From the NCBI GenBank assembly GCA_045612365.1, contig JAZKYY010000007.1, forward strand, positions 1-49,911: 49,911 nt of DNA, read 5' to 3'. The DNA is from RGIG9608 sp045612365 (lineage in GTDB: Bacteria > Bacteroidota > Bacteroidia > Bacteroidales > Paludibacteraceae). A program made the translations under genes and the position numbers. Below the pieces are notes generated by a model, which saw only the letters and a program-made list of their open reading frames with translations, was not told the DNA's origin and did no database searches. This document shows, one piece after another, positions 25,477 to 33,168 of the stretch (the stretch's first letter is position 1; each line of letters begins with the position of its first letter).

Positions 25477-26193
25477 ATGATGGCTTTGAATTTACTTGAA
25501 CAGCAAAGAGCTGATGAGGTTTTGAGATTAGAAATAGCTTATTCTAACCTCTATCAAGCATATGTATCTGGAGATGTAAACCGAATGAAGTATCAATTTG
25601 AAATTGCTCGTCAAATAAATATCCCGCATTTTGCTCAAAGCATTTTATGTTGTACCCAACAAGTAATGCTGTCGCAAAACGTAGTTCCTACTACAACTTT
25701 TCCGTCCATATATAATCTTATGGACGAGAATGAGGTGTTTATGAATATTCAAGGATGTCTTAATGCTTTACATAAGGAGATGAGCGCTCGTAATATCTAT
25801 CAAACCCGTTATACACACGCACAAAATATCCTTTATCAACCTAATCGCACATTTAGACAAGATGAGGTTTTGCATCAAAGCCCACAGGGTCAACAGTTGA
25901 AAGTCGCCGATTTGCTTGATGTATCTAAATACGCTATTAGTGTTGCTGAAGCAATAGATCCAGACAATGAGGCTTTTTCAAAAGCAAATGCAGCGATTGC
26001 TACATTCCATGGCATCGATGCTATACTCAATAATAAACCAGAAGACAAACCAGTCAATAAGATGCTGCATCTAGCAACAAGTTTTTTGTCTTCAGTTGTA
26101 AAGTCATCTCTTAAAGATAGTGATGCAAAACGAGGTGTGGCCATAACTGCGATTATGGTTGACCTTGCAATAGATTTCTTTTGTAGAAAATAA
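25477..26193 (+). CDS. Unknown protein at the head of the defence island
   Basis: 238 or 239 aa, depending on which of two adjacent ATGs (25477 or 25480) is used; an upstream TTG at 25468 is unlikely. Mostly helical by eye, with three parts: an N-terminal helical region (LEQQRADEVLRLEIAYSNLY, then FEIARQINIPHFAQSI), a middle linker (NRTFRQDEVLHQSPQGQQ) and a C-terminal part with a hydrophobic stretch (AKRGVAITAIMVDLAIDFF) that could insert into a membrane or pack in a core. No domain recognised. It is 15 nt upstream of the XRE gene and read in the same direction, so it is likely part of the defence locus. Confidence 0.65.
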   Translation: MMALNLLEQQRADEVLRLEIAYSNLYQAYVSGDVNRMKYQFEIARQINIPHFAQSILCCTQQVMLSQNVVPTTTFPSIYNLMDENEVFMNIQGCLNALHKEMSARNIYQTRYTHAQNILYQPNRTFRQDEVLHQSPQGQQLKVADLLDVSKYAISVAEAIDPDNEAFSKANAAIATFHGIDAILNNKPEDKPVNKMLHLATSFLSSVVKSSLKDSDAKRGVAITAIMVDLAIDFFCRK

Positions 26194-26208
26194 TTAAACG
26201 AGATAGTT

Positions 26209-26400
26209 ATGAACCGCATAAAAGAGGTCCTCGAAGAGAGAGGAATTAAACAAACTTGGCTTGCAGAGAGGCTTGGCAAAAGCTTCTGCATAGTGAATTC
26301 CTATGTCTGCAACCGCCGCCAACCCAGCCTCGAAGTTCTCTTCGAGATAGCAAAGATATTGAATGTAGATCCGAAAGAATTGATTGGTGATAAGGAGTAG
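26209..26400 (+). CDS. XRE-family controller protein
   Basis: 63 aa. Nearly the whole protein is a helix-turn-helix fold: IKEVLEERGIKQTWLAERLG, then NSYVCNRRQPSLEVLFEIAK, ending ILNVDPKELIGDKE. It lies 6 nt before the restriction endonuclease gene. This is the layout of C (controller) proteins of type II restriction-modification systems, which delay the endonuclease until DNA is methylated. That role is inferred from position. Confidence 0.88.
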   Translation: MNRIKEVLEERGIKQTWLAERLGKSFCIVNSYVCNRRQPSLEVLFEIAKILNVDPKELIGDKE

Positions 26401-26406
26401 GTTTGT

Positions 26407-27813
26407 ATGGCAAAGACAAACAACATATCCACAGAGCTCCCTTACGACAAGTACTCTGCTGCAAGCATATACGAGTATAGCAAAGGGTTGTTAGGCAGAA
26501 GACTTCGAGATTTTGCCTACGATGGTTATGCTCCGAAGAAAGGCAAAGGTAGTATTGGTCAGATGGTGGAAAACTTGTATTTCCTATTGGAAACCAACAA
26601 TAACCCCGAGGCGGATTTCTCATCTGCAAATATGGAGTTAAAGTGCACTCCATTAAAATTGGCGAAGAATAACGACTATCTTATCAAGGAGCGTTTGGTC
26701 TGCAACATGATAAACTATTGCGATGTCGTAAATGAAGATTTCGAGCATTCGCATTTTTATCTCAAGTGTCAGCTAATGCTGCTTATGTTCTATTTATATA
26801 AGAAGGGGCATGATAATCTTGATTTAGAGTTTATATTCTCCGTGCTTTGGAAATTGCCAGAGAAGGATTTGCTAATCATTCGTCAAGACTATGAAACAAT
26901 AATAGAGAAGATTAGGCGCGGAGAAGCTCATCTATTGTCTGAAGGAGATACTATGTATCTTGGAGCATGTAGAAAAGGTCAAAAAGGCGACAGTCTGATG
27001 ACTCAACCATTCTCAAGCGAAGGCGCTCCCCGTAGAGCATTTAGCCTGAAAATGGCGTACATGCGAACCGTCTTACAGTATGTTTTAGAGAGCAAAGAAA
27101 AGGCGGTAACCAACTTTGACTTACCCAAAGAGCAGCTGGTAACAGAAAAGGAACTTGCAAAACATAGTTTCGATGAAATATTACTGAAACGCTTTGCTCC
27201 ATATATTGGCGAGGACTACCGTGATATTGCCGCTCAAAAGGGTGTTGACATCTCAAACAATCCCAAAAATAAGTTTGCGATGGTTGCTAATGCTATCGCA
27301 GCATCAGACAAGTGTGCAAACATCAATCGTTCAGAGGAATTTATTAAGGCAGGATTGACGATGAAGACCATTCGAATTCAGCAGAATGGTAACATCAAGG
27401 AAGCTATGTCCTTTGAAAATATCGACTATATTGAAGTTGCAGAATGTGAGGATTGGTTGGATTCTCGACTTTACGAGTTATTCTCAAGTAGGTTTATGTT
27501 TGTAGTTTTTAAGGAACAACATAAAGATCAAGAAGACTATGTTTTGGATGATGTATTCTTCTGGACTATGCCTCAAAGCGACTTGAATTGGGCGGAAAAT
27601 TACTGGAATCACATAAGAGAGAATGTCTTGAATGACCATATCTCCGAAGCGTATTGGTGGAAAGGCAAAGACAAAAAGAAATTTCACGTGCGACCAAAAG
27701 CGCAAAAGTCTAAAGATGTAGCACCAAATCCTAACGGTGGCTTTGCAAAGAAATTTTGCTATTGGTTTAACAATGACTATGTAAGAAACATTATTGACGA
27801 AAGACAAAAATAA
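26407..27813 (+). CDS. Sau3AI/MutH-like type II restriction endonuclease
   Basis: 468 aa. The N-terminal catalytic domain resembles MutH and Sau3AI: E55 in GSIGQMVENLYF, D70 in PEADFSS, then E77-L78-K79 in NMELKCTPLK, matching the D...ExK metal site. The C-terminal half (~240-450) would be the second, DNA-binding MutH-like domain of Sau3AI, which lacks catalysis. Sau3AI cuts GATC, so GATC is the likely but unproven target. It ends 4 nt before the methyltransferase ATG, so the pair is co-expressed. Confidence 0.88.
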   Translation: MAKTNNISTELPYDKYSAASIYEYSKGLLGRRLRDFAYDGYAPKKGKGSIGQMVENLYFLLETNNNPEADFSSANMELKCTPLKLAKNNDYLIKERLVCNMINYCDVVNEDFEHSHFYLKCQLMLLMFYLYKKGHDNLDLEFIFSVLWKLPEKDLLIIRQDYETIIEKIRRGEAHLLSEGDTMYLGACRKGQKGDSLMTQPFSSEGAPRRAFSLKMAYMRTVLQYVLESKEKAVTNFDLPKEQLVTEKELAKHSFDEILLKRFAPYIGEDYRDIAAQKGVDISNNPKNKFAMVANAIAASDKCANINRSEEFIKAGLTMKTIRIQQNGNIKEAMSFENIDYIEVAECEDWLDSRLYELFSSRFMFVVFKEQHKDQEDYVLDDVFFWTMPQSDLNWAENYWNHIRENVLNDHISEAYWWKGKDKKKFHVRPKAQKSKDVAPNPNGGFAKKFCYWFNNDYVRNIIDERQK

Positions 27814-27817
27814 AATT

Positions 27818-29536
27818 ATGATAGACAATAATATACGAGTTGTAGAATTATTTGCTGGTGTTGGTGGTTTTCGCATCGGCTTGGAGGGTGCATCTGATGC
27901 ATACCGAACAGTCTGGAATAACCAGTGGGAACCATCAACGAAACATCAAGATGCATCTTTGGTGTATAGGGCTCGCTTCGGCAACGAAGGCCACTCCAAC
28001 AACGACATTTGCACTATAGCAACAAACGACATCCCTGACCACGATTTACTGGTTGGAGGATTCCCTTGTCAGGACTATTCTGTTGCGGCGACATTGAGTC
28101 GTTCTGGTGGTATCGAGGGCAAGAAAGGTGTGCTTTGGTGGCAGATATATAGGATATTGGAAGAGAAGGGTGAAAAGCGCCCTAACTATATTTTCCTTGA
28201 GAATGTGGATCGTCTTATCAACTCTCCTGCAACTCAACGAGGTCGAGACTTCGCCATCATATTGGCATCGTTATCAGACTTGGGTTATATTGTTGAGTGG
28301 CGAGTTATCAATGCCGCCGAATACGGTATGCCTCAAAGACGCCGCAGAACATATATTGTTGGTTATCGAAAAGATTCTGTTGTAGCAAAGAAGATAGAAG
28401 ATGCCAACAGTTGGCTCTTCTTCGATGGTGTTATGGCTAAATCATTCCCATTCACAGAAAAGAAGAATACCCTCTCCAAGTTTAAGATAACCGGAAGTAT
28501 AAAGGAAGTATCGGACAACTTCAATAAAGGCAAAAAGGATAGCCCATTTGGAACAGCCGGAATAATGATTGACCGCAAGATTCTTTCGGTTGACTCAACC
28601 TTTGTATACGACGGAACATCGCAGACTTTGGGCGATATTTTAGTTGACGAGGAGTTCGTGCCAGAAGAGTTTTTTATCTCTGATGAAGAATTGCCAAAGT
28701 GGCAGTATGAGAAGGGTGCTAAAAAGATAAATCGAGTATCTAAAGAGGGTTACGAATATGTATTCTCGGAGGGTGGCATGGCGTTCCCAGACTATTTGGA
28801 TAAACCTTCGCGCACAATGATTACCGGCGAAGGCGGTTCTGCACCTTCTCGTTTTAAGCATGTAGTGCAAACTCCATCGGGAAGATATCGCAGACTTATT
28901 CCAATAGAGTTGGAACGACTCAATATGTTTCCGGATAATCATACCTACCACCCAGAGGTGTCTGATGGTCGTAGAGCTTTCCTTATGGGAAATGCCCTCG
29001 TATGCGGTATAGTGGAAATTATCGGTAAGAGTTTGTACCGTGCTATTTATGACGAGGAACCGACATCGTCAAATCCTATTTACACCAAAAGAGATAAGCA
29101 ACCTGTCTTTAAGTTTGACTTGTTTGCGGATGAGAAAGTGAACTTGGTAGTTAATGCTCCCAAGAAGACATATACCCTCGACCCTACCAAGAACTTGCTT
29201 ATAGGATTGGTAAAGTTGGACAACCAAGACTACTTCTTGGATGGAGCACTTACCAAGATTTATTATACAGGAAAGACTAAAGCATTTCCTTCTACTATTG
29301 CGTTGAATAAGCTTTACTACTTTATGCCATACATTAAAGGTAAGGGTGTAAAGGATTTATATCTTATCCGAATAGCACGAATTGGCAATAAGGCAGAAAT
29401 AAACAAAGGCAGCAAGGATACTGACCCACGATTGGTTTTCGAACTTGAGTACCTCGAAAGTTTGCCAGAGTACAAATCTGTAAAACTAAACATATTTAAT
29501 ACTTTTAGAGATACTGTTTGGGGAAGTATCTTGTAG
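27818..29536 (+). CDS. DNA (cytosine-5) methyltransferase of the restriction-modification pair
   Basis: 572 aa from the ATG just after the endonuclease stop. Motif I VVELFAGVGGFRIGLEG (SAM binding), motif IV GGFPCQDYS with catalytic C84, motif VI ENVDRL (128-130), motif VIII MPQRRRRTYIVG, target-recognition region ~190-350, motifs IX-X MGNALVCGIVEIIGKSL. A further ~150-residue C-terminal part after motif X is unusual in length and of unknown role. The partner suggests GATC methylation at C, but specificity cannot be read from the sequence. Confidence 0.93.
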   Translation: MIDNNIRVVELFAGVGGFRIGLEGASDAYRTVWNNQWEPSTKHQDASLVYRARFGNEGHSNNDICTIATNDIPDHDLLVGGFPCQDYSVAATLSRSGGIEGKKGVLWWQIYRILEEKGEKRPNYIFLENVDRLINSPATQRGRDFAIILASLSDLGYIVEWRVINAAEYGMPQRRRRTYIVGYRKDSVVAKKIEDANSWLFFDGVMAKSFPFTEKKNTLSKFKITGSIKEVSDNFNKGKKDSPFGTAGIMIDRKILSVDSTFVYDGTSQTLGDILVDEEFVPEEFFISDEELPKWQYEKGAKKINRVSKEGYEYVFSEGGMAFPDYLDKPSRTMITGEGGSAPSRFKHVVQTPSGRYRRLIPIELERLNMFPDNHTYHPEVSDGRRAFLMGNALVCGIVEIIGKSLYRAIYDEEPTSSNPIYTKRDKQPVFKFDLFADEKVNLVVNAPKKTYTLDPTKNLLIGLVKLDNQDYFLDGALTKIYYTGKTKAFPSTIALNKLYYFMPYIKGKGVKDLYLIRIARIGNKAEINKGSKDTDPRLVFELEYLESLPEYKSVKLNIFNTFRDTVWGSIL

Positions 29537-29573
29537 GGTTGATTTGTTATGAAAATTTAATATAATATTAAAT

Positions 29574-30125
29574 ATGGTACCACATTTCGTTTCCAGAGAA
29601 CAGCTTTCAAGCGAGAGGTCTAACGGAACAAAATTCTATAGTAATCTTAATGAATCTTATGATGTCCGTTCAAGACAACCTCTTTCTAATGAGATAACAG
29701 TATTCCTATCCCACAAACATGATGACGGAGAAATACTCAAAAATGTCATTAGTCTACTTAAAAATCTTGGCATAAATGTATATGTAGACTGGATGGATGA
29801 AGATATGCCTAAGCATACATCTGGCACAACGGCAGTAAAAATTAAACAAAAGATTCGTTCCTGTAGAAAGTTTATTCTACTAGCAACAGAAGGAGCAATT
29901 GCATCAAAATGGTGTAATTGGGAGTTAGGGTATGGAGACGCCCATAAATATAGGGACAATATAGCAATAATGCCTATTACAGATGTAAGAGGTGGAGCGT
30001 TCTCTGGTAGTGAGTATTTGCAAATATATCCTATAATTAAGACAAAATTTGAATTTACAAGTGGTGAGTATTATGTCGTAGATGGCTACTCAGAAATTCC
30101 GCTTAAAGAATGGTTAAATAGATAA
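29574..30125 (+). CDS. TIR-domain protein
   Basis: 183 aa, no membrane segment. After a ~40-residue N-terminal extension the TIR fold begins: ITVFLSHKHDDGEILKNVIS (first strand and helix), GINVYVDWMDEDMP (second strand and BB loop), KIRSCRKFILLAT and then SKWCNWELGYGD, in which E117 is at the place of the catalytic Glu of NAD+-cleaving TIR enzymes. Bacterial TIR proteins make NAD-derived signals or deplete NAD+ during phage infection. It starts 37 nt after the methyltransferase and leads a four-gene set. Which cue it senses is not visible. Confidence 0.85.
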   Translation: MVPHFVSREQLSSERSNGTKFYSNLNESYDVRSRQPLSNEITVFLSHKHDDGEILKNVISLLKNLGINVYVDWMDEDMPKHTSGTTAVKIKQKIRSCRKFILLATEGAIASKWCNWELGYGDAHKYRDNIAIMPITDVRGGAFSGSEYLQIYPIIKTKFEFTSGEYYVVDGYSEIPLKEWLNR

Positions 30126-30136
30126 TTAAAAGTATT

Positions 30137-30550
30137 ATGAAAGATTTTAAAGATTCAGAGATGAAACACTTAGAGTTTATTCAAGGTGTTATTACAAGAA
30201 TGGCCTCAAATTCATTCGCGATGAAAGGATGGATGATTGCCATTATATCTGCGCTTCTTGCACTATACGCAGATTCTAAACCGAAGAATGAATGTTACCT
30301 GCTTGTAGCAGCTATAGCTACATTACTATTTTGGATTATTGATGCATACTATTTATACATAGAAAGAAAGTATAGAAAGCTCTATAAGGATATTATATAT
30401 GATGAGAAAGTTACATTGTTTGATATGTCCACAAAAAAATATGAGAGTTTTTTAAGTTTTTTGAAAGCAATGTTTGGATCGGTGTCAACTATCGTTATGT
30501 ATTTACCAATTATTGCAGGACTAATCTTGGCATACTATTTATTATCATAA
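30137..30550 (+). CDS. Small multi-pass membrane protein (candidate effector)
   Basis: 137 aa. Hydrophobic segments at ~31-47 (GWMIAIISALLALYA), ~52-74 (CYLLVAAIATLLFWIIDAYY) and ~110-137, giving three or four passes with a charged cytoplasmic loop (~75-105). The HLEFIQGVITRMASNSFAMKG start recalls a widespread but poorly described family in Bacteroidota defence loci, similar in plan to SLATT-type two-helix effectors; I am not sure of the family. It is 11 nt from the TIR gene and 4 nt from the ThsB-like gene, so it is part of the set and could permeabilise the membrane on activation (inference). Confidence 0.7.
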   Translation: MKDFKDSEMKHLEFIQGVITRMASNSFAMKGWMIAIISALLALYADSKPKNECYLLVAAIATLLFWIIDAYYLYIERKYRKLYKDIIYDEKVTLFDMSTKKYESFLSFLKAMFGSVSTIVMYLPIIAGLILAYYLLS

Positions 30551-30554
30551 GACC

Positions 30555-31166
30555 ATGGCACATAAAACATTTATATCATACAAATATAGCGAAGCTCGGA
30601 ACTTAAGAGACCGCATTATTAAAGCATTAGGAGATGATGCTGACTACTATCAAGGAGAAACTAGTGATTCTCCGGACCTAACAGATACATCTACGGAGAA
30701 TATCAAAAAGAATTTGACGGATATGATGTATGGAACTTCAGTGACAATTCTAATAATCTCTCCTAATATGAAAGATAGTAAGTGGATTGATTGGGAGATT
30801 GAATACTGCCTAAAAAACACTACTCGAAAGGACCGCACATCGCATACCAATGGCATTGTTGGTGTCATTATGAAAGTCAATGGCAACTATGATTGGTTTA
30901 AGTATTCTACTGACAAGGATGATGGTTGTAGTGTTTGGAACTACAGATTAGAAAAAGTACATAATATTATCAAAAACAATCGAGGCAATCAGAGTCCTAA
31001 AAAATATTCTTGCCCCAACTGTAAGTGTATAGATGCTCTTTGGGGTTCATATATTTCATTTGTCGAAGAGGATGAGTTTTTACTGAGGCATAAAAAATAC
31101 ATAGATAATGCATACGAAAAGAGTGAGAATGATGCTTCTGGATATGAAATAAATCCCTCGCGATAA
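30555..31166 (+). CDS. ThsB-like TIR protein
   Basis: 203 aa. The opening HKTFISYKYSEARNLRDRII, then YYQGETSDSPDLTD, TSVTILIISPNMKDSKWIDW and EIEYCL match the ThsB-like TIR family (PF08937/DUF1863). E81 is in the place of the catalytic Glu. A CPNCKC segment (~150) may bind metal and a GNYDWF region follows the core. In Thoeris, ThsB makes a cyclic or histidine-linked ADP-ribose signal that activates ThsA. Here there is no ThsA, and the partner is the membrane protein upstream. No signal peptide. Confidence 0.85.
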   Translation: MAHKTFISYKYSEARNLRDRIIKALGDDADYYQGETSDSPDLTDTSTENIKKNLTDMMYGTSVTILIISPNMKDSKWIDWEIEYCLKNTTRKDRTSHTNGIVGVIMKVNGNYDWFKYSTDKDDGCSVWNYRLEKVHNIIKNNRGNQSPKKYSCPNCKCIDALWGSYISFVEEDEFLLRHKKYIDNAYEKSENDASGYEINPSR

Positions 31167-31224
31167 TATTACTTCCTTTTGATTACAAGTTGGCATTATC
31201 AAAGAAAAATATCAGGATAAAAAC

Positions 31225-32064
31225 ATGTATAGTGCAAAAGTCTACAAAATTATGTTCGGATCTCCATCGGATATAATAGAGGAATATAAAGTCTTTTTAG
31301 ACATTATCCATAGGTGGAATAACCTTAACTCCGAAAAAAATGAGATAGTATTACAACCCATCCATTGGAGCACGCATTCTTATCCATTAACCGGTAAGAA
31401 TGGGCAAAAGATTATAAATGCAGAAGTGGTCGCTAAAAGTGACTTACTAATTTGTGTCTTCGGTTGTAAACTAGGAACAGAAACGGACACTCATAGCAGC
31501 GGTACAGTAGAAGAGATTGATGAGCATCTTAAAGCGGGGAAGGATGTTATGATTTATTTCAAAAAATCAATTAACATTGACCCTGAAAATTTTGATATGA
31601 GTCAATTGAAAATGTTTAAGAGTGAAATGAAAAGTAAGTGTTTATATTCCGAATTTACAGATGTGAGAGATTTTCAAGAACAATTATTCAAGAGTATTCA
31701 ATTGTATGTAAATGATCATTGGCTAGACCATTTTATCGAAATTCACGACTCCTCTACGACAAATCAGATTTACGGGAATATTGATTTGCCTGAATTTGAT
31801 GTAGAAAGATTGCAGGCATGGACATCTGTTGATAATCCACAATTCTTTCAAGTGCATTTTGAAGGAGGTAGCTGTATTTATGGATTAGGAGCATCGAATC
31901 AATACGAAATTAAAAGCGGAAAAGAAAAAGTAGAGTGGGACGATTTCTTTGAGAGGATGCAATCATATGGTTTTATAGATATAGAAAACTATGACAGACA
32001 TAATCATCCGATATATAGATTGAAAAAAGAAGCGTATGATTATGTCGAATCCTTAAGGGGGTAA
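31225..32064 (+). CDS. DUF4062-domain protein
   Basis: 279 aa. Residues ~5-150: KIMFGSPSDIIEEYKVFLDI, then a KSDLLICVFGCKLG strand and SSGTVEEIDEHLKAGKDVMI. This is the DUF4062 pattern, related in fold to nucleoside 2-deoxyribosyltransferases, SLOG and TIR domains; the Glu pair (E96/E97) after SSGT sits where the active-site Glu of deoxyribosyltransferases lies. The C-terminal ~190-279 looks like a wHTH or other sensor domain. Such proteins are common in defence islands, but their chemistry is not established as far as I know. Follows the ThsB-like gene after 58 nt. Confidence 0.78.
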   Translation: MYSAKVYKIMFGSPSDIIEEYKVFLDIIHRWNNLNSEKNEIVLQPIHWSTHSYPLTGKNGQKIINAEVVAKSDLLICVFGCKLGTETDTHSSGTVEEIDEHLKAGKDVMIYFKKSINIDPENFDMSQLKMFKSEMKSKCLYSEFTDVRDFQEQLFKSIQLYVNDHWLDHFIEIHDSSTTNQIYGNIDLPEFDVERLQAWTSVDNPQFFQVHFEGGSCIYGLGASNQYEIKSGKEKVEWDDFFERMQSYGFIDIENYDRHNHPIYRLKKEAYDYVESLRG

Positions 32065-32078
32065 ATAATAGTAGGTGT

Positions 32079-32954
32079 ATGACCAAAATATCCATTCGAT
32101 TCTACAATGACCGGGAGGTACGAGCTATTTGGGATGAGGTGAATTCCAAGTGGTGGTTTTCTGTTCTTGATATTGTCGGGGTGCTGAATGACCAAGACGA
32201 CTATCAGAAGAATCGCAACTATTGGAAGTACCTCAAAACAAAGCTTCGCAAAGAGCAGAGTCAGTTGGTTAGCGTCACTAACCAACTCAAGCTATTGGCG
32301 GCCGACGGTAAGCGATATGCAACTGACACCCTCGACTACGATGGCGTTCTGCTACTCGCCAAGAGCTTCCCGAATGCCAAGGCGATGCGTTTTGTCGAGT
32401 GGTTTACCAATAGCGACGAGACAATTGACGGTAAGAGTAAGTCGAAGGCGTATGCTCTTTTCGAGAGTAGCCTTATTGACAGCATAGAGGTTGGTACGGT
32501 AAAAGGTTTACAGCAGATCCACGCCTACCTGTTTGGTGGTTTGTACGACTTTGCTGGACAGATTCGCACGGTCAATATTGCCAAGGGTGGCTTCCAGTTT
32601 GCGATGGCGCAGTATCTTCCGCAGACGCTCGCCAATATCGAGCAGATGCCCGAGACCACCTTCGAGGAAATTGCAGACAAATATGTCGAGATGAACATCG
32701 CTCACCCGTTCCGTGAGGGTAATGGTCGTAGCACTCGCATTTGGCTTGATCTGATTCTTAAAAAGCAGCTGCAAAAGTGTGTCGATTGGAGCCGAATCAA
32801 TAAGAACGATTACCTCAATGCGATGCAGAAAAGCGTAGTCAATTCGTCGGAGATTAAGCGACTTTTGGAGTCTGCATTGACTGACAAGATCAACGACCGC
32901 GAAACCTTTATAAAGGGCATCGACTACTCGTACTACTACGAACAAGAAGAGTAA
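32079..32954 (+). CDS. BRO-N/Fic fusion protein
   Basis: 291 aa. Residues ~5-110 resemble the BRO-N (phage antirepressor/KilA-type) DNA-binding domain (VRAIWDEVNSKWWFSVLDIV; DYDGVLLLAKSFPNAKAMRF). Residues ~140-270 are a Fic domain with the complete active motif HPFREGNGRSTR, so AMP or other nucleotide transfer is predicted. The linker contains a VGTVKGLQQIHAYLFGGLYD segment typical of Bacteroidota Fic proteins. Base composition is clearly more GC-rich than in the preceding genes, which suggests a separate origin. It starts 14 nt after the DUF4062 gene but may be independent of it. Confidence 0.88.
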   Translation: MTKISIRFYNDREVRAIWDEVNSKWWFSVLDIVGVLNDQDDYQKNRNYWKYLKTKLRKEQSQLVSVTNQLKLLAADGKRYATDTLDYDGVLLLAKSFPNAKAMRFVEWFTNSDETIDGKSKSKAYALFESSLIDSIEVGTVKGLQQIHAYLFGGLYDFAGQIRTVNIAKGGFQFAMAQYLPQTLANIEQMPETTFEEIADKYVEMNIAHPFREGNGRSTRIWLDLILKKQLQKCVDWSRINKNDYLNAMQKSVVNSSEIKRLLESALTDKINDRETFIKGIDYSYYYEQEE

Positions 32955-32958
32955 CAAA

Positions 32959-33011
32959 ATTTCAAAGTGCCAACTTTAAAATTCCAAAGAGCCAAAATGG
33001 CACTTTGAAAT
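32959..33011. repeat. 14-bp perfect inverted repeat after the Fic gene
   Basis: ATTTCAAAGTGCCA (32959-32972) and TGGCACTTTGAAAT (32998-33011) are perfect complements with a 25-nt spacer; a third partial TGGCACT follows at 33011-33017. It lies directly after the fic stop. No T-run follows, so it is not a standard terminator. Confidence 0.8.
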
Positions 33012-33030
33012 GGCACTAAATAAAGTTCGG

Positions 33031-33057
33031 CAACTCGTGAGTTATCCTCACGAGTTG
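33031..33057 (+). terminator. Terminator closing the defence island
   Basis: CAACTCGTGAG (33031-33041), loop TTATC, CTCACGAGTTG (33047-33057): an 11-bp perfect stem followed by TTGTTTGTTTTATT. Confidence 0.9.
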
Positions 33058-33133
33058 TTGTTTGTTTTATTATTCTCATTTGTTAAAAATGCACAAAAAA
33101 AGAAAAAGTGTGCAATTTTTGTTTTAATTTTAT

Positions 33134-33141
33134 TACTTTTG
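33134..33141 (+). promoter_or_regulatory. -7 box TACTTTTG for the SDR gene
   Basis: TACTTTTG ends 27 nt upstream of the ATG at 33169 and lies inside a longer in-frame extension, supporting the shorter start. Confidence 0.6.
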
Positions 33142-33168
33142 CAGCCGATTTCTAAAGAAGATAATAAA

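Noticed and set aside
30555..31166. Classical Thoeris system
   Set aside because: A ThsB-like protein is present but no ThsA of the SIR2-SLOG or macro-membrane type is found in the window.
33010..33168. 53-residue N-terminal extension of the SDR protein
   Set aside because: It crosses the terminator and the -7 box, and the NAD(P) motif is at the normal distance from the later ATG at 33169.
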